NCBI RefSeq assembly: GCF_006874585.1
Contig: NZ_CP029761.1
Location: 321,001 to 385,000 of the forward strand
Length of the DNA: 64,000 nt
Direction: 5' to 3'
Source: Sphingomonas sp. IC081
GTDB taxonomy: Bacteria; Pseudomonadota; Alphaproteobacteria; Sphingomonadales; Sphingomonadaceae
Within the stretch, counting starts at the first letter, position 1, and every line of letters begins with the position of its first letter. The notes under the pieces are model-generated. The model was not told the origin of the DNA, did not search any database, and was given only the letters and a program-made list of their open reading frames with translations. A program made the translations under genes and the position numbers. Below, piece after piece: positions 26,151-34,994 of this stretch.

Positions 26151-26536
26151 TGGAGACGACGATGGATAGGGACAATGCCCGGGTGCTTGCTGACCTGCGC
26201 CGCGAGGTCGGGCAGATCTGCGACGGCAAGGGCGACTGGCAAGACATAACCCAGTTCAAGGGCTGCCGCGGCTATGCGGCCGCGCCGCAGGACACCCGGT
26301 TGCGGGATATGGGCAAGGTCGAGAGCCCGGCCGAACGCGGCCCGTTTGGTCGCTGGCGTGTGCGCCAGTCGGGCACAGGCCTACTCGGTCGCTTGGTCAA
26401 AGCAGCCAAGGTGGATCCGAAATTCCCGCTGGAGGGCGACCCGGAGGCGGTGCGGACGCGGCTGCGGGAGTGCGGAGCCGATGGCAACATGTTCGCCGCA
26501 GTCGACGAGGCGGAGTTGGATTGGGCCAGCTATTGA
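26147..26536 (+). CDS. Hypothetical protein, co-transcribed with the Cys-rich gene
   Basis: A 129-residue soluble protein of unknown function with no signal peptide or membrane segment. Features: an N-terminal acidic/basic helix (DNARVLADLRREVGQICDG), a central RGYAAAPQDTRLRDMGK stretch, and DPKFPLEGDPEAVRTRLREC. The start overlaps the previous stop; an ATG five codons later (MDRDN) is also plausible. Confidence 0.55.
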   Translation: MMETTMDRDNARVLADLRREVGQICDGKGDWQDITQFKGCRGYAAAPQDTRLRDMGKVESPAERGPFGRWRVRQSGTGLLGRLVKAAKVDPKFPLEGDPEAVRTRLRECGADGNMFAAVDEAELDWASY

Positions 26537-26543
26537 GGCCTCC

Positions 26544-26807
26544 TTACGACAGGTTGAAGCCTTCCAAGTACCACTTCGTCGAGACGATTGAGATCGTGGC
26601 GGCGGCGCAGTTCAACAGAAACCGCCCTTTGCTCACGGGGGCGTCGTTACTGCTGCATAAGACCTCAACTAGGGTGGCGATCAGGATGAAGATCAAGATC
26701 TGCCACCGAGTTTCAACCTGCTGGATTGTTGCCCTCCCAATCGCGCCGAAAACTGCGAATAACGCTGAAAGGGCAATGATGCGGGGAGTTGAAACTGATT
26801 GTTGCAT
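26544..26807 (-). CDS. Small hypothetical membrane protein
   Basis: An 87-residue product with hydrophobic segments around ALSALFAVFGAIG, ILIFILIATLVEVL and a weaker third (LNCAAATISIVS). No ribosome binding site is obvious and no family is recognised. It is the last gene of a possible minus-strand pair with the Rz-like gene. Confidence 0.4.
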   Translation of the reverse strand: MQQSVSTPRIIALSALFAVFGAIGRATIQQVETRWQILIFILIATLVEVLCSSNDAPVSKGRFLLNCAAATISIVSTKWYLEGFNLS

Positions 26808-26848
26808 CGCAGCAGTGTATAGGTGGATAGTCTTCCGGACAATCGTGA

Positions 26849-27343
26849 CTACCGCCCCGCCTCCACGCTCCGCAGGTGTCGCGCAGCGCAGTCGCCGTAC
26901 ATCGCGATCATCGTGTTTTCCCAGACTGCCCGCTCCGGATCAGTGAGCGGCACCGGCGGTTTCGGAAGCGGCGGGAGGGCTGGCGCAAGTTGGCCTGAAG
27001 CTCGGGCGTTGGCGGCGTCGACTGCGTTGTCGAGCATGCTGCGAGCAGCATCAGGCACGGCGCAGTCAGCAGGCACAGGCCGATCCTTGCAGATCTCGCG
27101 GATCGTGCTTTCGCGCACGAAGGATTGAGCGGCAGCAATGGGCTTCTCCTGTTCGTAGGCGGTGGCGGCGCGGTCGACGGTGGCGCGGGCCGCATTGAGT
27201 TCCTTTGCGGCCGTCTCCACGGCTGCCAGCGCCTTGCTGTCGTCGCGCCAGTCGTTGACGGTCCATCCGCCCCATGCACTGAGCAAGGCGGTGACACCGG
27301 CGCCCGCGAGGCACAAGCCGATCGGGATCGGGTTCAGCGTCAT
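26849..27343 (-). CDS. Possible phage lysis protein (Rz-like inner-membrane spanin)
   Basis: A 164-residue protein with one N-terminal transmembrane helix (GLCLAGAGVTALLSAWGGW), a short basic-acidic segment and a long Ala/Glu-rich coiled-coil region, then a Cys-containing part (EICKDRPVPADCAVPDAAR) and a Pro-rich stretch. That plan fits Rz-type spanins and other prophage lysis proteins, but there is no clear sequence signature. AAGGGAAGC lies before the ATG. If right, it is a remnant of a prophage in the island. Confidence 0.45.
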   Translation of the reverse strand: MTLNPIPIGLCLAGAGVTALLSAWGGWTVNDWRDDSKALAAVETAAKELNAARATVDRAATAYEQEKPIAAAQSFVRESTIREICKDRPVPADCAVPDAARSMLDNAVDAANARASGQLAPALPPLPKPPVPLTDPERAVWENTMIAMYGDCAARHLRSVEAGR

Positions 27344-27447
27344 TTCAGCTTCCCTTGCTCATAAAAACTGCGGAGCAACGACAGGTGCGATGTCCATCTT
27401 CCCTACAATGATATAGCGGCCTCGGCACTCTCTTGATTGGACAGTCG

Positions 27448-27567
27448 ATGAAAGACGTTGCGAATTCGAAGCTTGGAATGATTCTGCTTGTGTCCGGAGC
27501 GTTATGGGTTTGCATCGGATTGGGCTTAGTCGCGACTTTCACAAGCGGAGGGGCATTGTCTAACTAG
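27448..27567 (+). CDS. Very small membrane peptide (39 residues), uncertain
   Basis: An open frame coding for MKDVANSKLG followed by one hydrophobic segment (MILLVSGALWVCIGLGLVA) and a short tail. It has the shape of a single-span membrane peptide, but there is no convincing ribosome binding site. It may be chance. Confidence 0.25.
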   Translation: MKDVANSKLGMILLVSGALWVCIGLGLVATFTSGGALSN

Positions 27568-27671
27568 ACACCCGCACCAGCTTTCCGATTCCCGATGCAG
27601 TCGCCCTGAGGTGGTGCCGGTTTTCTGGACAGGGTGTTAAGCTACTCCCGACCTGATGGATTGGTACGGGA

Positions 27672-27956
27672 ATGAAGACGACGAGGAAGCGCTACAGCGC
27701 CGATTTTAAGGCCAAGGTCGCGCTGGAAGCGATCCGGGGCGATCTGACGCTGGCGGAGCTGGCAGCCAAGCATGGTGTGCACCACACGATGATCGCGTCG
27801 TGGAAGCGGGAGGCCATCGACGGCATGGCAGGCACGTTCTCCGGGGCTGGCGAGGTGGCCAAGGCCGTCAGCGAGAGCGAGGTGGAAAAGCTGCATGCCA
27901 AGATCGGGCAACTGGTCGTCGAGCGGGATTTTTTAGCGAAAGCCTTCGGTCGATGA
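27672..27956 (+). CDS. IS3-family transposase OrfA
   Basis: The 94-residue DNA-binding subunit: KRYSADFKAKVALEAIRGD and a helix-turn-helix (TLAELAAKHGVHHTMIASWKR), then a leucine-zipper-like region (EVEKLHAKIGQLVVERDFLAK). The end overlaps orfB by ATGA. A run of six T (GATTTTTTAGCGAAAGCC) and nearby A-runs could support the programmed frameshift that makes OrfAB in this family. Confidence 0.9.
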   Translation: MKTTRKRYSADFKAKVALEAIRGDLTLAELAAKHGVHHTMIASWKREAIDGMAGTFSGAGEVAKAVSESEVEKLHAKIGQLVVERDFLAKAFGR

Positions 27957-28349
27957 GCGTGGACCGGAGGCGGGCGATGGTCGAATCTGCTCACCACTGC
28001 CTGTCGATCACGGCGCAGTGCCGCCTGCTGCGCATCAGCCGCTCCTCGTATTACTACGCCCCGGTGCCGGAAACGGACGAGACGCTGGCGCTGATGACGG
28101 TGATCGACGCGACGTTCCTGGACTGCCCGTGGTGCGGCAGCCGCCAGATGGCGCGGCACCTGCGGCGTGCCGGGCACGAGGTCGGTCGCCGTCGGGTGCG
28201 TCGCCTGATGGCGAAGATGGGGCTGACGCCGATCTACCAGCGGCCCCGCACGAGCGATCCGCACCCGCAGCACCGGGTCTATCCGTATCTACTGCGCAAG
28301 CTGGCGATCGAACGGCCCAATCACGTGTGGTGCGCCGACGTGACGTACA
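27953..28349 (+). pseudogene. IS3-family transposase OrfB, interrupted at the first catalytic Asp motif
   Basis: Begins MSVDRRRAMVESAHH and continues through the HTH_21-like CRLLRISRSSYYYAP and YLLRKLAIERPNHVWCADVTY. The DDE integrase core starts with WCADVTY, where the Asp is the first catalytic residue, and there the frame is cut by the intron (after TAC A). The second Asp and Glu are missing from the window. Confidence 0.88.
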
Positions 28350-29563
28350 GTGCGCCTCGTCCCGGATGGTCCGGGAGGCGTATGTTGGAATGCAAAAGAG
28401 AAAGGAGGAATTGAACGAATGCCCTGCCCTCTGCTGTGAGGGGGCATGAGCCCAAGCGGCGGTGACCTGCTGTCAACTGGCAGGGTGACGTAGCCCGCAG
28501 GTAAAGGGGATTGAGGCGAAGCCGCTACGCCAAGATAGTCCCCGAGGCTGTAGCGCTGGAAGGTTGAGGAACACGAACCGGTTAATCCGCATCCGAGGGC
28601 TGAAATGTCGCCTTCGCCTACACGGCTTAACAGGCGGAATGCTGATGATGGCGCCGGAGGCGTATGTCGGCGGCATCCGAATGCGGTCGTACATGTAGAT
28701 CGCCCGCATGGAGCCATGGAGAGAACGCAGCCAGGTCATGGCATCGGCATCGACTTGCGGGACGCAAGGAAAAGGACTGCGACCGGCAGCCTCCCCAGCG
28801 CGTGAAAGTCCAGCATATGAACGAGGGAAGGCATGATGGAATGCCAAGGGAGTTGGCCCCGATGTCCACCATGCTGGCGGAGTCCCCGTAGTAGTCCGCG
28901 ACAGGGAAAGCCTGTCACATGGCGAAGGAGGACAGTTCAATCAGCTTGAAGTGCAAACTACCTGACCAAACGAGGTGAAGACCTTTGATAATCAGTGAAA
29001 TGCAGCACAAGCTCGCGACATGGGCCGAGAGCGATCCGAACCGCCGGTTCGATCGTCTCCTCCGGCTCATCGCCGACAGGGCGTGGCTTGCCGAAGCCGC
29101 CCGGATTACATTGGCATCGAGCGGTGCCAAGACTCCGGGCATAGACGGAATGGACAAGCAACGGATGCAGGATGGATTGGCAGAACATCTGGCCAGCCTG
29201 CGAACGGACTTGCTGACGGGGAATTACGTCCCGCAGCCGGTCAGGCGAATCTATATCCCGAAAGCCAATGGCAAGAAACGCCCGCTGGGTATCCCGACCC
29301 TGAAAGACCGCATCATCCAACGTGCGATGCTGATGGCGATGGAGCCGATCTGGGAGAGCGACTTCCATCGCCTTTCCTATGGCTTCCGGCCGGAACGCAG
29401 CGTGCATCATGCTGTCCGGACAGTGAAGATACAGTTGCAGGATAGTGGTGCCGGGACGCGGGGCCGCTGGATCATCGAAGGTGATCTGGCGAGCTACTTC
29501 GACACGGTACACCATCGGCTTCTACTTCGCTGTGTCCGGCGGCGTATCCGGGATGATCGGTTC
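28350..29563 (+). mobile_element. Group II intron, 5' portion (3' end lost)
   Basis: The 5' boundary GTGCGCC at 28350 matches the GUGCG consensus of bacterial group II introns and falls in a conserved codon of the host transposase. The following ~630 bases before the reverse-transcriptase frame contain stem-rich sequence (for example CGTCCCGGATGGTCCGGGAGGCG split as two pairing arms), as expected for domain I onward. The maturase gene is cut at 29563 and no domain V/VI is found, so self-splicing is impossible. Confidence 0.85.
28985..29563 (+). pseudogene. Group II intron reverse transcriptase/maturase, 3'-truncated
   Basis: About 193 residues of an intron-encoded protein. RT blocks 0-3 are present: KTPGIDGMDKQRMQ, RRIYIPKANGKKRPLGIPTL, DFHRLSYGFRPERS and IEGDLASYFDTVHH (first catalytic Asp). 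It is cut after RRRIRDDRF, before the YADD box, and lacks the maturase and endonuclease domains. The frame continues 100 codons into unrelated sequence. The start is a TTG at 28985 or an ATG at 29000. Confidence 0.9.
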
Positions 29564-29659
29564 TCCATCTTGGCCAACAGCACCATGCTGAAAGGCCGGA
29601 TACGTTTTCGCAGACTGCTCAGATCGTCAGACACAAACCGCTTGCCGGCGGGGCGAGCC

Positions 29660-29993
29660 ATACGTTTCCGCCTACGGCCGAGACATGGCCGCGAACCGTG
29701 GTGCTGTCGATCATGTGCTGCCAGTCGTCGGTCAGGCCGAGATCGACCAGAGTTTGCAGCATGGCATCCCAGACGCCTTGCTCGGCCCAGCGCCGGAACC
29801 GGACGTAGACCGAGTTCCATTTCCCATAACGCTCATGCATGTCGCGCCAGGGGCATCCAACTCGCAGGACGTGCAGCATTCCATTGAGATAGCGCCGGTT
29901 ATCTCCGGCCGGGCGAGCATGCCTGCCACGCTCGGGTGGGAGCAGTGGCCCGATCAATTCCCATTCTGCGTCGCTCAGGTCGCCGCGATCCAT
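29660..29993 (-). pseudogene. IS5-family (IS427-type) transposase fragment
   Basis: The N-terminal ~110 residues of an IS427-type transposase: RGDLSDAEWELIGPLLPPER, LHVLRVGCPWRDMHERYGKW and HMIDSTTVRGHVSAVGG, the last with the first catalytic Asp. After AVGG the reading continues into foreign sequence (29564-29659), which is about 100 bases of unidentified origin between this fragment and the truncated intron. The upstream IS end is probably near 30058 (GGGAATCCCTTTTGTCAAC). Confidence 0.85.
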
Positions 29994-30296
29994 GCCTGCC
30001 CTTCCAAAAGGCAGGCTTGAATCAGAACTTCACCGGGATGGGAATCCCTTTTGTCAACGCGACCTAACACCTAACCAGGAATTCAGTCAATCGGACGCAC
30101 TGGGACGCCTGAGGTTGGCTTGGGACGACAAAAAATTTTGTCGCAGGGGGCGCAAGGCATTTGGCTGTGTCCCAAGCCGTCCCATTGCAGGCATTGCATA
30201 CGCAACGTCGCCATCATCGGCGCGCGAATCGCACGATTTGCCGGCGGCCCTGTCGCTGTTCGACGGAACCGCAGCACGGTTGCTGCGGACGCCAGA

Positions 30297-30878
30297 TCAG
30301 GATCGCATTGCGCGCTGCCGGGGCCGGGCATGGCCGGTCACTTGGCGGACGTGTTCGACCAGCGCGGAAACCAGCGGGCGAACCTGATCGGGAGTGAAGC
30401 CGCCGTCGGCGAGCAGATTGCCGTCGCCGGGGCGGTTGCGGTTCCACTTCCAATAAGGCGAGAGCACCTGCAGTAGCCGCGCCGTCTCGGGGCAATCGTA
30501 CCCGAAGCCGGTGACATTGGCGTAGGTAAGCGACCTGTCGACGTGGAGGCTGATGTGGCGTGCGCACCAGTTATCCGGAAAGCCCACATCGAGCAGGTGC
30601 GAGGACAGCGCCAACTGCGCGACAATCCCCGACGTGTAGAGGAAATAGTGCCAGTGGAACGGCGCGTCAGGGGCGAGCCCGCACATGAAGCCTTCCGCGC
30701 GTTTGACCCGTTCGCGGCTAAGGCTGCGTCCCTGTTGGGTACGCAGCAATCGCACCGGTTCGGCGCCGTAGATTTTCCAGAGCGCAGCGAGTGCGGAATT
30801 GTCATTGGGCAAGGAGTTCAGCGCCGCAGAGACAGCGGCGATCTGATCGGGTGAAGCTACAGGAACTTGAACGTCCAT
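30297..30878 (-). CDS. Hypothetical protein
   Basis: A 193-residue soluble protein that I do not recognise. The ATG at 30878 has an excellent ribosome binding site (GGAGGTGCC directly upstream); the frame is open further upstream without one. Noticeable parts are DNSALAALWKIYGAEPVRLL, a histidine/aromatic-rich segment FHWHYFLYTSG, and RHISLHVDRSLTYANVTGFG. No signal peptide or membrane helix is evident. Confidence 0.5.
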   Translation of the reverse strand: MDVQVPVASPDQIAAVSAALNSLPNDNSALAALWKIYGAEPVRLLRTQQGRSLSRERVKRAEGFMCGLAPDAPFHWHYFLYTSGIVAQLALSSHLLDVGFPDNWCARHISLHVDRSLTYANVTGFGYDCPETARLLQVLSPYWKWNRNRPGDGNLLADGGFTPDQVRPLVSALVEHVRQVTGHARPRQRAMRS

Positions 30879-31621
30879 TGGCACCTCCGGGTCCGCACCA
30901 AGGCGGGTTGGCGGAAGGCTCGGAACAACTTGCGGACCAGTCCCGAACTCCCGCACGCTAACGCGCGGGAGCCGCCGGAGCTGGTAACATGCTGACCGCA
31001 TGCGCCGCCGTCTTTAACCCGAAGGTTTGGACATGCACAACGGCACCCCGGAAAACTGAGTTTTCCGAGTTTGCTTTGGTCAGCGGGATTACCAGTCCCG
31101 GCGCTGCCCTTTGCGCAGCGCCTTGACAGTATAACAGACCAGAATCCTGACGCCAAGGATGCGAAATTAATTCGGCGTCCCATTTGTTCGGGTCTTGATG
31201 AAAAGCCGGTGGTGACGGTTTGGTTGGCGTCGCTACAGCTAGCGCTGGAGCATTCAGGGGCTCATCGGCCCCGGATTTCTTTCCGGGAACGCGAGATATG
31301 CTTATCGGACACGGCGGGCATCCTTTGAGGCAATAACTGTTGCCGCCAGCGGATATGGTTCGCAACGCAAGCGAAGGATTTGCTGGTTCGGCCTCATCGC
31401 GGAAGCGGTGGCGGTGCAAAGCACCGCGAACCAAAGTCGTATTGCCGTCCAATATTTTCGTGCTGCCGAAAAGGATGCCGTCATAGCACAAGCGATCAAG
31501 CGACACGTTGGAGATTCACGGATTGCTCACGCCGATGTAGGGACAAGAATTGTGTCCACGTTAGGAAGTGCGCTGCCGGATCGGATTTTTCGGTTCACAT
31601 TCAGCGAGAGGATGGGTGCAG
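30879..31621. other. Island edge without a supported gene
   Basis: About 740 bases of mixed composition between the hypothetical gene and the DUF2891 operon. Open frames exist on both strands (up to about 180 codons on the minus strand, 30958-31506) but they have no ribosome binding site, no recognisable domain and unconvincing composition. The right attachment site of the island may have been here, but I see no copy of the tRNA-Thr 3' end. Confidence 0.5.
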
Positions 31622-32608
31622 TCACTTCGCCAACTCTGCAAGCAGCGCAAAACTCGCCAGCCAGTGCTCGCCCATGTAGTCGCCCTCAATGTGTTCCAGC
31701 CCGGCGGCGAGGTGGGCTTCGGCGGCTTCACCGGCGATCTGTGCCAGTGCCGGGGTGGCCGAGGCGATTTCGCGCCAGGCCCAGCCGCGGCTCAGGTTGA
31801 GTCCGTCGAGATGGGCGATCTTGCCGTCGCTGCGGTCGCTGACATGGGCCGGGGTGAACAGCGAGGCCGGGCGGCGTTGGGCAAGGTTGGGCAGGAACTG
31901 CGCGAACCAGTCGGTGAAGGCGTCTTCACCCAGTGCGCGGCGCATCAGCAATGCTTCGCTGAGCGCCGAGGACAGGAATTCGTCGCCGCCGGGCTCCCAG
32001 GCCTGGCAGTCCGCATCGCCGGCGAACCAGGTTGCGGCCTTGGTGCGGATCTGGTCGGCCAGCGCAGGGTCGAACGTGTCGGCCCATTCCAGCGACAGCG
32101 CGAGCGCAAAGGCGCTGTTGAAGTGCGTGCCGGTACGGATCGGGTAGGTGAGGATCGTCAGGTAGTGGGCGAGCCGTGCTGCAAAGGCGCGGGCCAGCGG
32201 TTCGAGCCGCACTGCCCAGGGCTTGTCCGCATGACGACCTGCCTCGAGGTGCAGGTAGAGCAGCCAGGCCCAGCCGTAGGGGCGCTCGAAGCCGCCGGAA
32301 AGCGGGCGGTCGAGATAGGCCAGTTCGGCGGTGAGCTTGTCCTCGGTGAAAGTCTCGTCGGCACGGGCGATGGCCTGAGCGGCTTCGGGCAGGTCCGGGT
32401 GCAGGCGCGCGAGCGTGAGGATGGTCCACCAGCCGTGTACGCAGGAATGCCAGTCGTAGCTGCCGTGGAAGGCCGGATGCAGCACGCGCGGTGGCAGCAC
32501 GTCGGCATCCGAGGACATCGTGTGGTCGAGCTTGTGCGGATATTCGCGGCCGACATGGCCCAGCGCGATGCGGATGAACCGGGCGGCGGTTTCAGGGGAT
32601 GGGGTCAC
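31622..32608 (-). CDS. DUF2891 family protein
   Basis: A 328-residue soluble protein of the DUF2891 family, which looks like an alpha/alpha-barrel fold: LDHTMSSDADVLPPRVLHP, FHGSYDWHSCVHGWW, RTGTHFNSAFALALSLEW and CQAWEPGGDEFLSSALSEAL. His and Glu/Asp residues recur at helix ends, as in glycan-processing (alpha/alpha)6 enzymes, but the activity is unknown. The start is a GTG at 32608 that overlaps the DUF979 stop by GTGA. Last gene of a three-gene operon with two membrane proteins. Confidence 0.8.
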   Translation of the reverse strand: MTPSPETAARFIRIALGHVGREYPHKLDHTMSSDADVLPPRVLHPAFHGSYDWHSCVHGWWTILTLARLHPDLPEAAQAIARADETFTEDKLTAELAYLDRPLSGGFERPYGWAWLLYLHLEAGRHADKPWAVRLEPLARAFAARLAHYLTILTYPIRTGTHFNSAFALALSLEWADTFDPALADQIRTKAATWFAGDADCQAWEPGGDEFLSSALSEALLMRRALGEDAFTDWFAQFLPNLAQRRPASLFTPAHVSDRSDGKIAHLDGLNLSRGWAWREIASATPALAQIAGEAAEAHLAAGLEHIEGDYMGEHWLASFALLAELAK

Positions 32609-33561
32609 AGCAGGAATCCGGCGATGTAGAGGATGGCGATGTTGCAGGCGAGCAGGGGCAGGGCCGTGCCGACCTGGCGGCGGATCACCGCATGCTCGTC
32701 CTTCAGTTCGAGCAGGGCGGCGGGAACCATGTTGAAGTTGGCGGCCATCGGCGTCAGCAGCGTGCCGCAGAAACCCGCCAGCATGCCGACCGCGCCGACA
32801 ACCGCCGGATCGCCGCCGTGGAGGCGGATGAGGATCGGCACGCCGACCGCGCTCGCCATCACCGGGAAGGCGGCAAAGGCATTGCCCATGACCACCGTGA
32901 ACAGCGCCATGCCGAGCGCAAAGACGACAACCGCGAGGAATACGTTGCCGCTCGGCAGGATGCTCTGGGTAATGGCGCCGACCGCGGTGCCGACCCCGGC
33001 GGCGGTGAAGACGACGCCCAGTGCGGCAAGCATCTGCGGAAGCAGCGCGGCCCAGCCGATCGAGTCCATCAGGCGCCGGCCTTCCTCGACCGGCGCGGTG
33101 AGCGGCGGGCGCTGCCACAGCATCGTGACGCCCAGCGCGATCACGACGCCCAGCACCAGCAGGGCCAGCGTGATCCAGCGTGGATCGACCAGGCCGAGGC
33201 GCTCCAGCCCCGCGTAATTGAACAGCAGGGTGCCGCAGAACGCGGTCACCGGGACGATGAGGGCGGGCAGGAACAGGCGCGAGCCGAGCCGGGCGGCGCT
33301 GGCCTCGCGCTCGGCATTGCCGGTGGTGCGGGGGCTGCCGTGCCCGAGGCTGCGGGTTCCGGCGATGGCCACCAGTGCAAGGACCAGCAAGCCGTTGCCG
33401 AAGTCGCCGAGACGGTCGCCCAGCAGCAGGCTCGCCGCGATGAGCCCCCAGAACGCGCCGTTGCCCCAGCGCCGGGGGTTGGCGCGGTCCCGCAGGCTGG
33501 CAAGGGCAAAGGCGGCAAAGACGATGCCGGCCAGCGCGTAGATCGTGCCGATGCCGATCAT
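32605..33561 (-). CDS. DUF979 family membrane transporter component
   Basis: A 318-residue polytopic membrane protein of the DUF979 family with about nine hydrophobic segments, for example LPALIVPVTAFCGTLLFNYAG and VFLAVVVFALGMALFTVVMG. A conserved-looking stretch is FCGTLLTPMAANFNMVPAALLELKD. DUF979 and DUF969 proteins occur as a pair and are predicted to form an ion-coupled permease; in other bacteria the pair is often near 5-oxoprolinase or peptidase genes, but no such gene is adjacent here. The start overlaps DUF969 by ATGA. Confidence 0.85.
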   Translation of the reverse strand: MIGIGTIYALAGIVFAAFALASLRDRANPRRWGNGAFWGLIAASLLLGDRLGDFGNGLLVLALVAIAGTRSLGHGSPRTTGNAEREASAARLGSRLFLPALIVPVTAFCGTLLFNYAGLERLGLVDPRWITLALLVLGVVIALGVTMLWQRPPLTAPVEEGRRLMDSIGWAALLPQMLAALGVVFTAAGVGTAVGAITQSILPSGNVFLAVVVFALGMALFTVVMGNAFAAFPVMASAVGVPILIRLHGGDPAVVGAVGMLAGFCGTLLTPMAANFNMVPAALLELKDEHAVIRRQVGTALPLLACNIAILYIAGFLL

Positions 33562-34250
33562 GCCTCGGTGTCCCGGGCAGCGGGGGCGGCGCGCAGGCGG
33601 CGGTCGAAGCGGTGCAGGCGGAAGGCGTGGATGGCAAAGGCGCAGATCGCGGTCGGGATCGCCCAGAGCGAGAGATGGATGGGCGCAATGTCGATGCCCT
33701 GGCTCTTGAGCACGCCCTGGATCAGCAGGATCGAGCCGATCGCGATGAACACGTCCTCTCCGAAGAACACGCCGACATTGTCGGTGGCGGCCGCCATGGA
33801 CTTGACCTCCTCGATGTCGTCTTCGGTAACCTCCGGGGCCTGCTTGCGCGCGGCCGCCTCGGCCATCGGGGCGACCAGCGGTCGTACGGTCTGCGCCGGG
33901 CCGGCGATCGAGGTCAGGCCGAGTGCCGCGAGGATCTGCCGGAACGCGAGATAGGATATGAGCAGCCGTCCCACGGTGGCGCCGCGCATGCCCTCGATCA
34001 GCGTGCGCGCGCGCTGCTGCAGGCCGAAGCGTTCGAGCAGGCCGATCACCGGCAGCACCACGTAGACGACGGTGACGAAGCGGTTGTCGTTGAAGCCCTT
34101 GCCGAGCAGCGCGATCACCTGGACGAGGCTCATGTGGCCCAGCAGGCCGGTAACCACGGCGGCAGCGGCCACGACAGCCAATGGATTGAATCGCAAAGCA
34201 AATCCTGCGATCACAACAAGAATTCCGGCCAGTGGCCCGTATTCGATCAT
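33558..34250 (-). CDS. DUF969 family membrane transporter component
   Basis: A 230-residue membrane protein of the DUF969 family, the usual partner of DUF979. Hydrophobic segments include LAGILVVIAGFALRFNPLAV and VVYVVLPVIGLLERFGL; the middle part has RQILAALGLTSIAGPAQTVRPLVAPMA (family signature, seen as two shorter blocks). First gene of the DUF969-DUF979-DUF2891 operon, with four-base overlaps at both joints. The ~260 bases upstream, up to the divergent PilZ gene, must hold the promoters of both. Confidence 0.85.
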   Translation of the reverse strand: MIEYGPLAGILVVIAGFALRFNPLAVVAAAAVVTGLLGHMSLVQVIALLGKGFNDNRFVTVVYVVLPVIGLLERFGLQQRARTLIEGMRGATVGRLLISYLAFRQILAALGLTSIAGPAQTVRPLVAPMAEAAARKQAPEVTEDDIEEVKSMAAATDNVGVFFGEDVFIAIGSILLIQGVLKSQGIDIAPIHLSLWAIPTAICAFAIHAFRLHRFDRRLRAAPAARDTEA

Positions 34251-34513
34251 CTGCCTGTCTGTTCCGGTTCCGATTGCGCCCGGACGAGAGGTCTAACGGC
34301 AAAGCGCAAACATGGAAGCATGGGGAAGATATTTTCGCGCAGGCCGGCGTCCATCGCGCAGCGCCGGCTCCCTATAATGAACTGCCGAAGGAACCCGTGG
34401 GGACGGGTCGTGTTTCCCATGGGCCCGGGCTGCGGCCAAGCCGGAGTGTCTAAGGCAGTTCCACTAGACCCGCGCAAACGTGTGGCTAGGCAAGACAATG
34501 GCAAGATTACACT

Positions 34514-34924
34514 ATGACTGAAGTCCCCTCCGGTTCGCAATTCTCGTCAGGCGGCGTCCAGGGTGCCGATCGCGGGCGTCGGGCCCGAAGCCGGTTACGC
34601 GTGCGCCTGCCCATTCGGGTGGTGACACGCACGCAGACCAAGGTGGGCATCCTTGCCGACCTGTCGCTGAGCGGCGCGAAGATCGCCACCGATGCATTGC
34701 TCAAGGTCGGGGGGGAAGTCCTGCTCGAATGGGGCAAGTTCGAGGCTTTCGGCGAAGTCGTGTGGACCCGCGGGCAATATTGCGGCGTGGCCTTCTTCGA
34801 TCCGATTTCCGAGGGCATCCTGCTCGGCACACGCGCGCTGGACGATAATGCGCACCTGCCGCGCGATACCGACTTGCTGCGCCAGGCAGCGCGCAACTGG
34901 GTGCAGGGCGGCTCCAGCCTTTAA
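34514..34924 (+). CDS. PilZ-domain protein
   Basis: A 136-residue single-domain PilZ protein, the common receptor fold for cyclic di-GMP. RRARSRLRVRLP near residue 23 is the RxxxR arm, and LADLSLSGAKIAT matches the D/NxSxxG motif. Both motifs being complete, it probably binds c-di-GMP. No output domain is attached. Terminated by the hairpin at 34953-34986. Confidence 0.85.
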   Translation: MTEVPSGSQFSSGGVQGADRGRRARSRLRVRLPIRVVTRTQTKVGILADLSLSGAKIATDALLKVGGEVLLEWGKFEAFGEVVWTRGQYCGVAFFDPISEGILLGTRALDDNAHLPRDTDLLRQAARNWVQGGSSL

Positions 34925-34952
34925 TCATCAGGTTTCTTCAGACGTACAACAA

Positions 34953-34986
34953 AAAACCCCGCCGGATTGCGCCGGCGGGGTTTTTG
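34953..34986. terminator. Bidirectional terminator between PilZ and TypA genes
   Basis: CCCCGCCGG (34957-34965) pairs with CCGGCGGGG (34972-34980), flanked by A-run on the left and TTTTT on the right, so it works for both converging transcripts. Confidence 0.93.
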
Positions 34987-34994
34987 TTTCGGGA

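Larger units (their letters stand above)
27607..28349 (+). mobile_element. IS3-family element, left part, interrupted by a group II intron
   Basis: The element seems to begin near TGAGGTGGTGCCGG at 27607, a plausible left inverted repeat, and contains orfA and the 5' part of orfB. At 28349/28350 a group II intron starts. No right half of the IS is found beyond the intron, so the right end has been lost. Confidence 0.75.
19546..31621. mobile_element. Decayed genomic island next to tRNA-Thr
   Basis: From the 3' end of tRNA-Thr to the start of the DUF2891 operon, nearly everything is integrase, insertion sequences, truncated genes or small accessory genes. The left boundary is the tRNA end. The right boundary is set only by where recognisable chromosomal genes resume; I found no second copy of the tRNA 3' end, so the original right attachment site seems lost or outside the window. 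Stretches with no gene call include 19546-19757 and 30059-30296, where I see nothing recognisable. Confidence 0.75.

Noticed and set aside
30958..31506. A 182-codon minus-strand gene at the island edge
   Set aside because: No ribosome binding site, unconvincing composition, no domain; probably non-coding or debris.
19546..31621. A toxin-antitoxin or phage-defence system among the island's small genes
   Set aside because: None of the small genes shows a toxin, antitoxin, nuclease or restriction motif that I can name; the Cys-rich pair at 25821-26536 stays hypothetical.
31622..33688. A single 688-codon minus-strand gene
   Set aside because: Only the last 328 residues are protein-like (DUF2891). 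The upstream part is an out-of-frame reading of the DUF979 gene; the GTG at 32608 is the real start.
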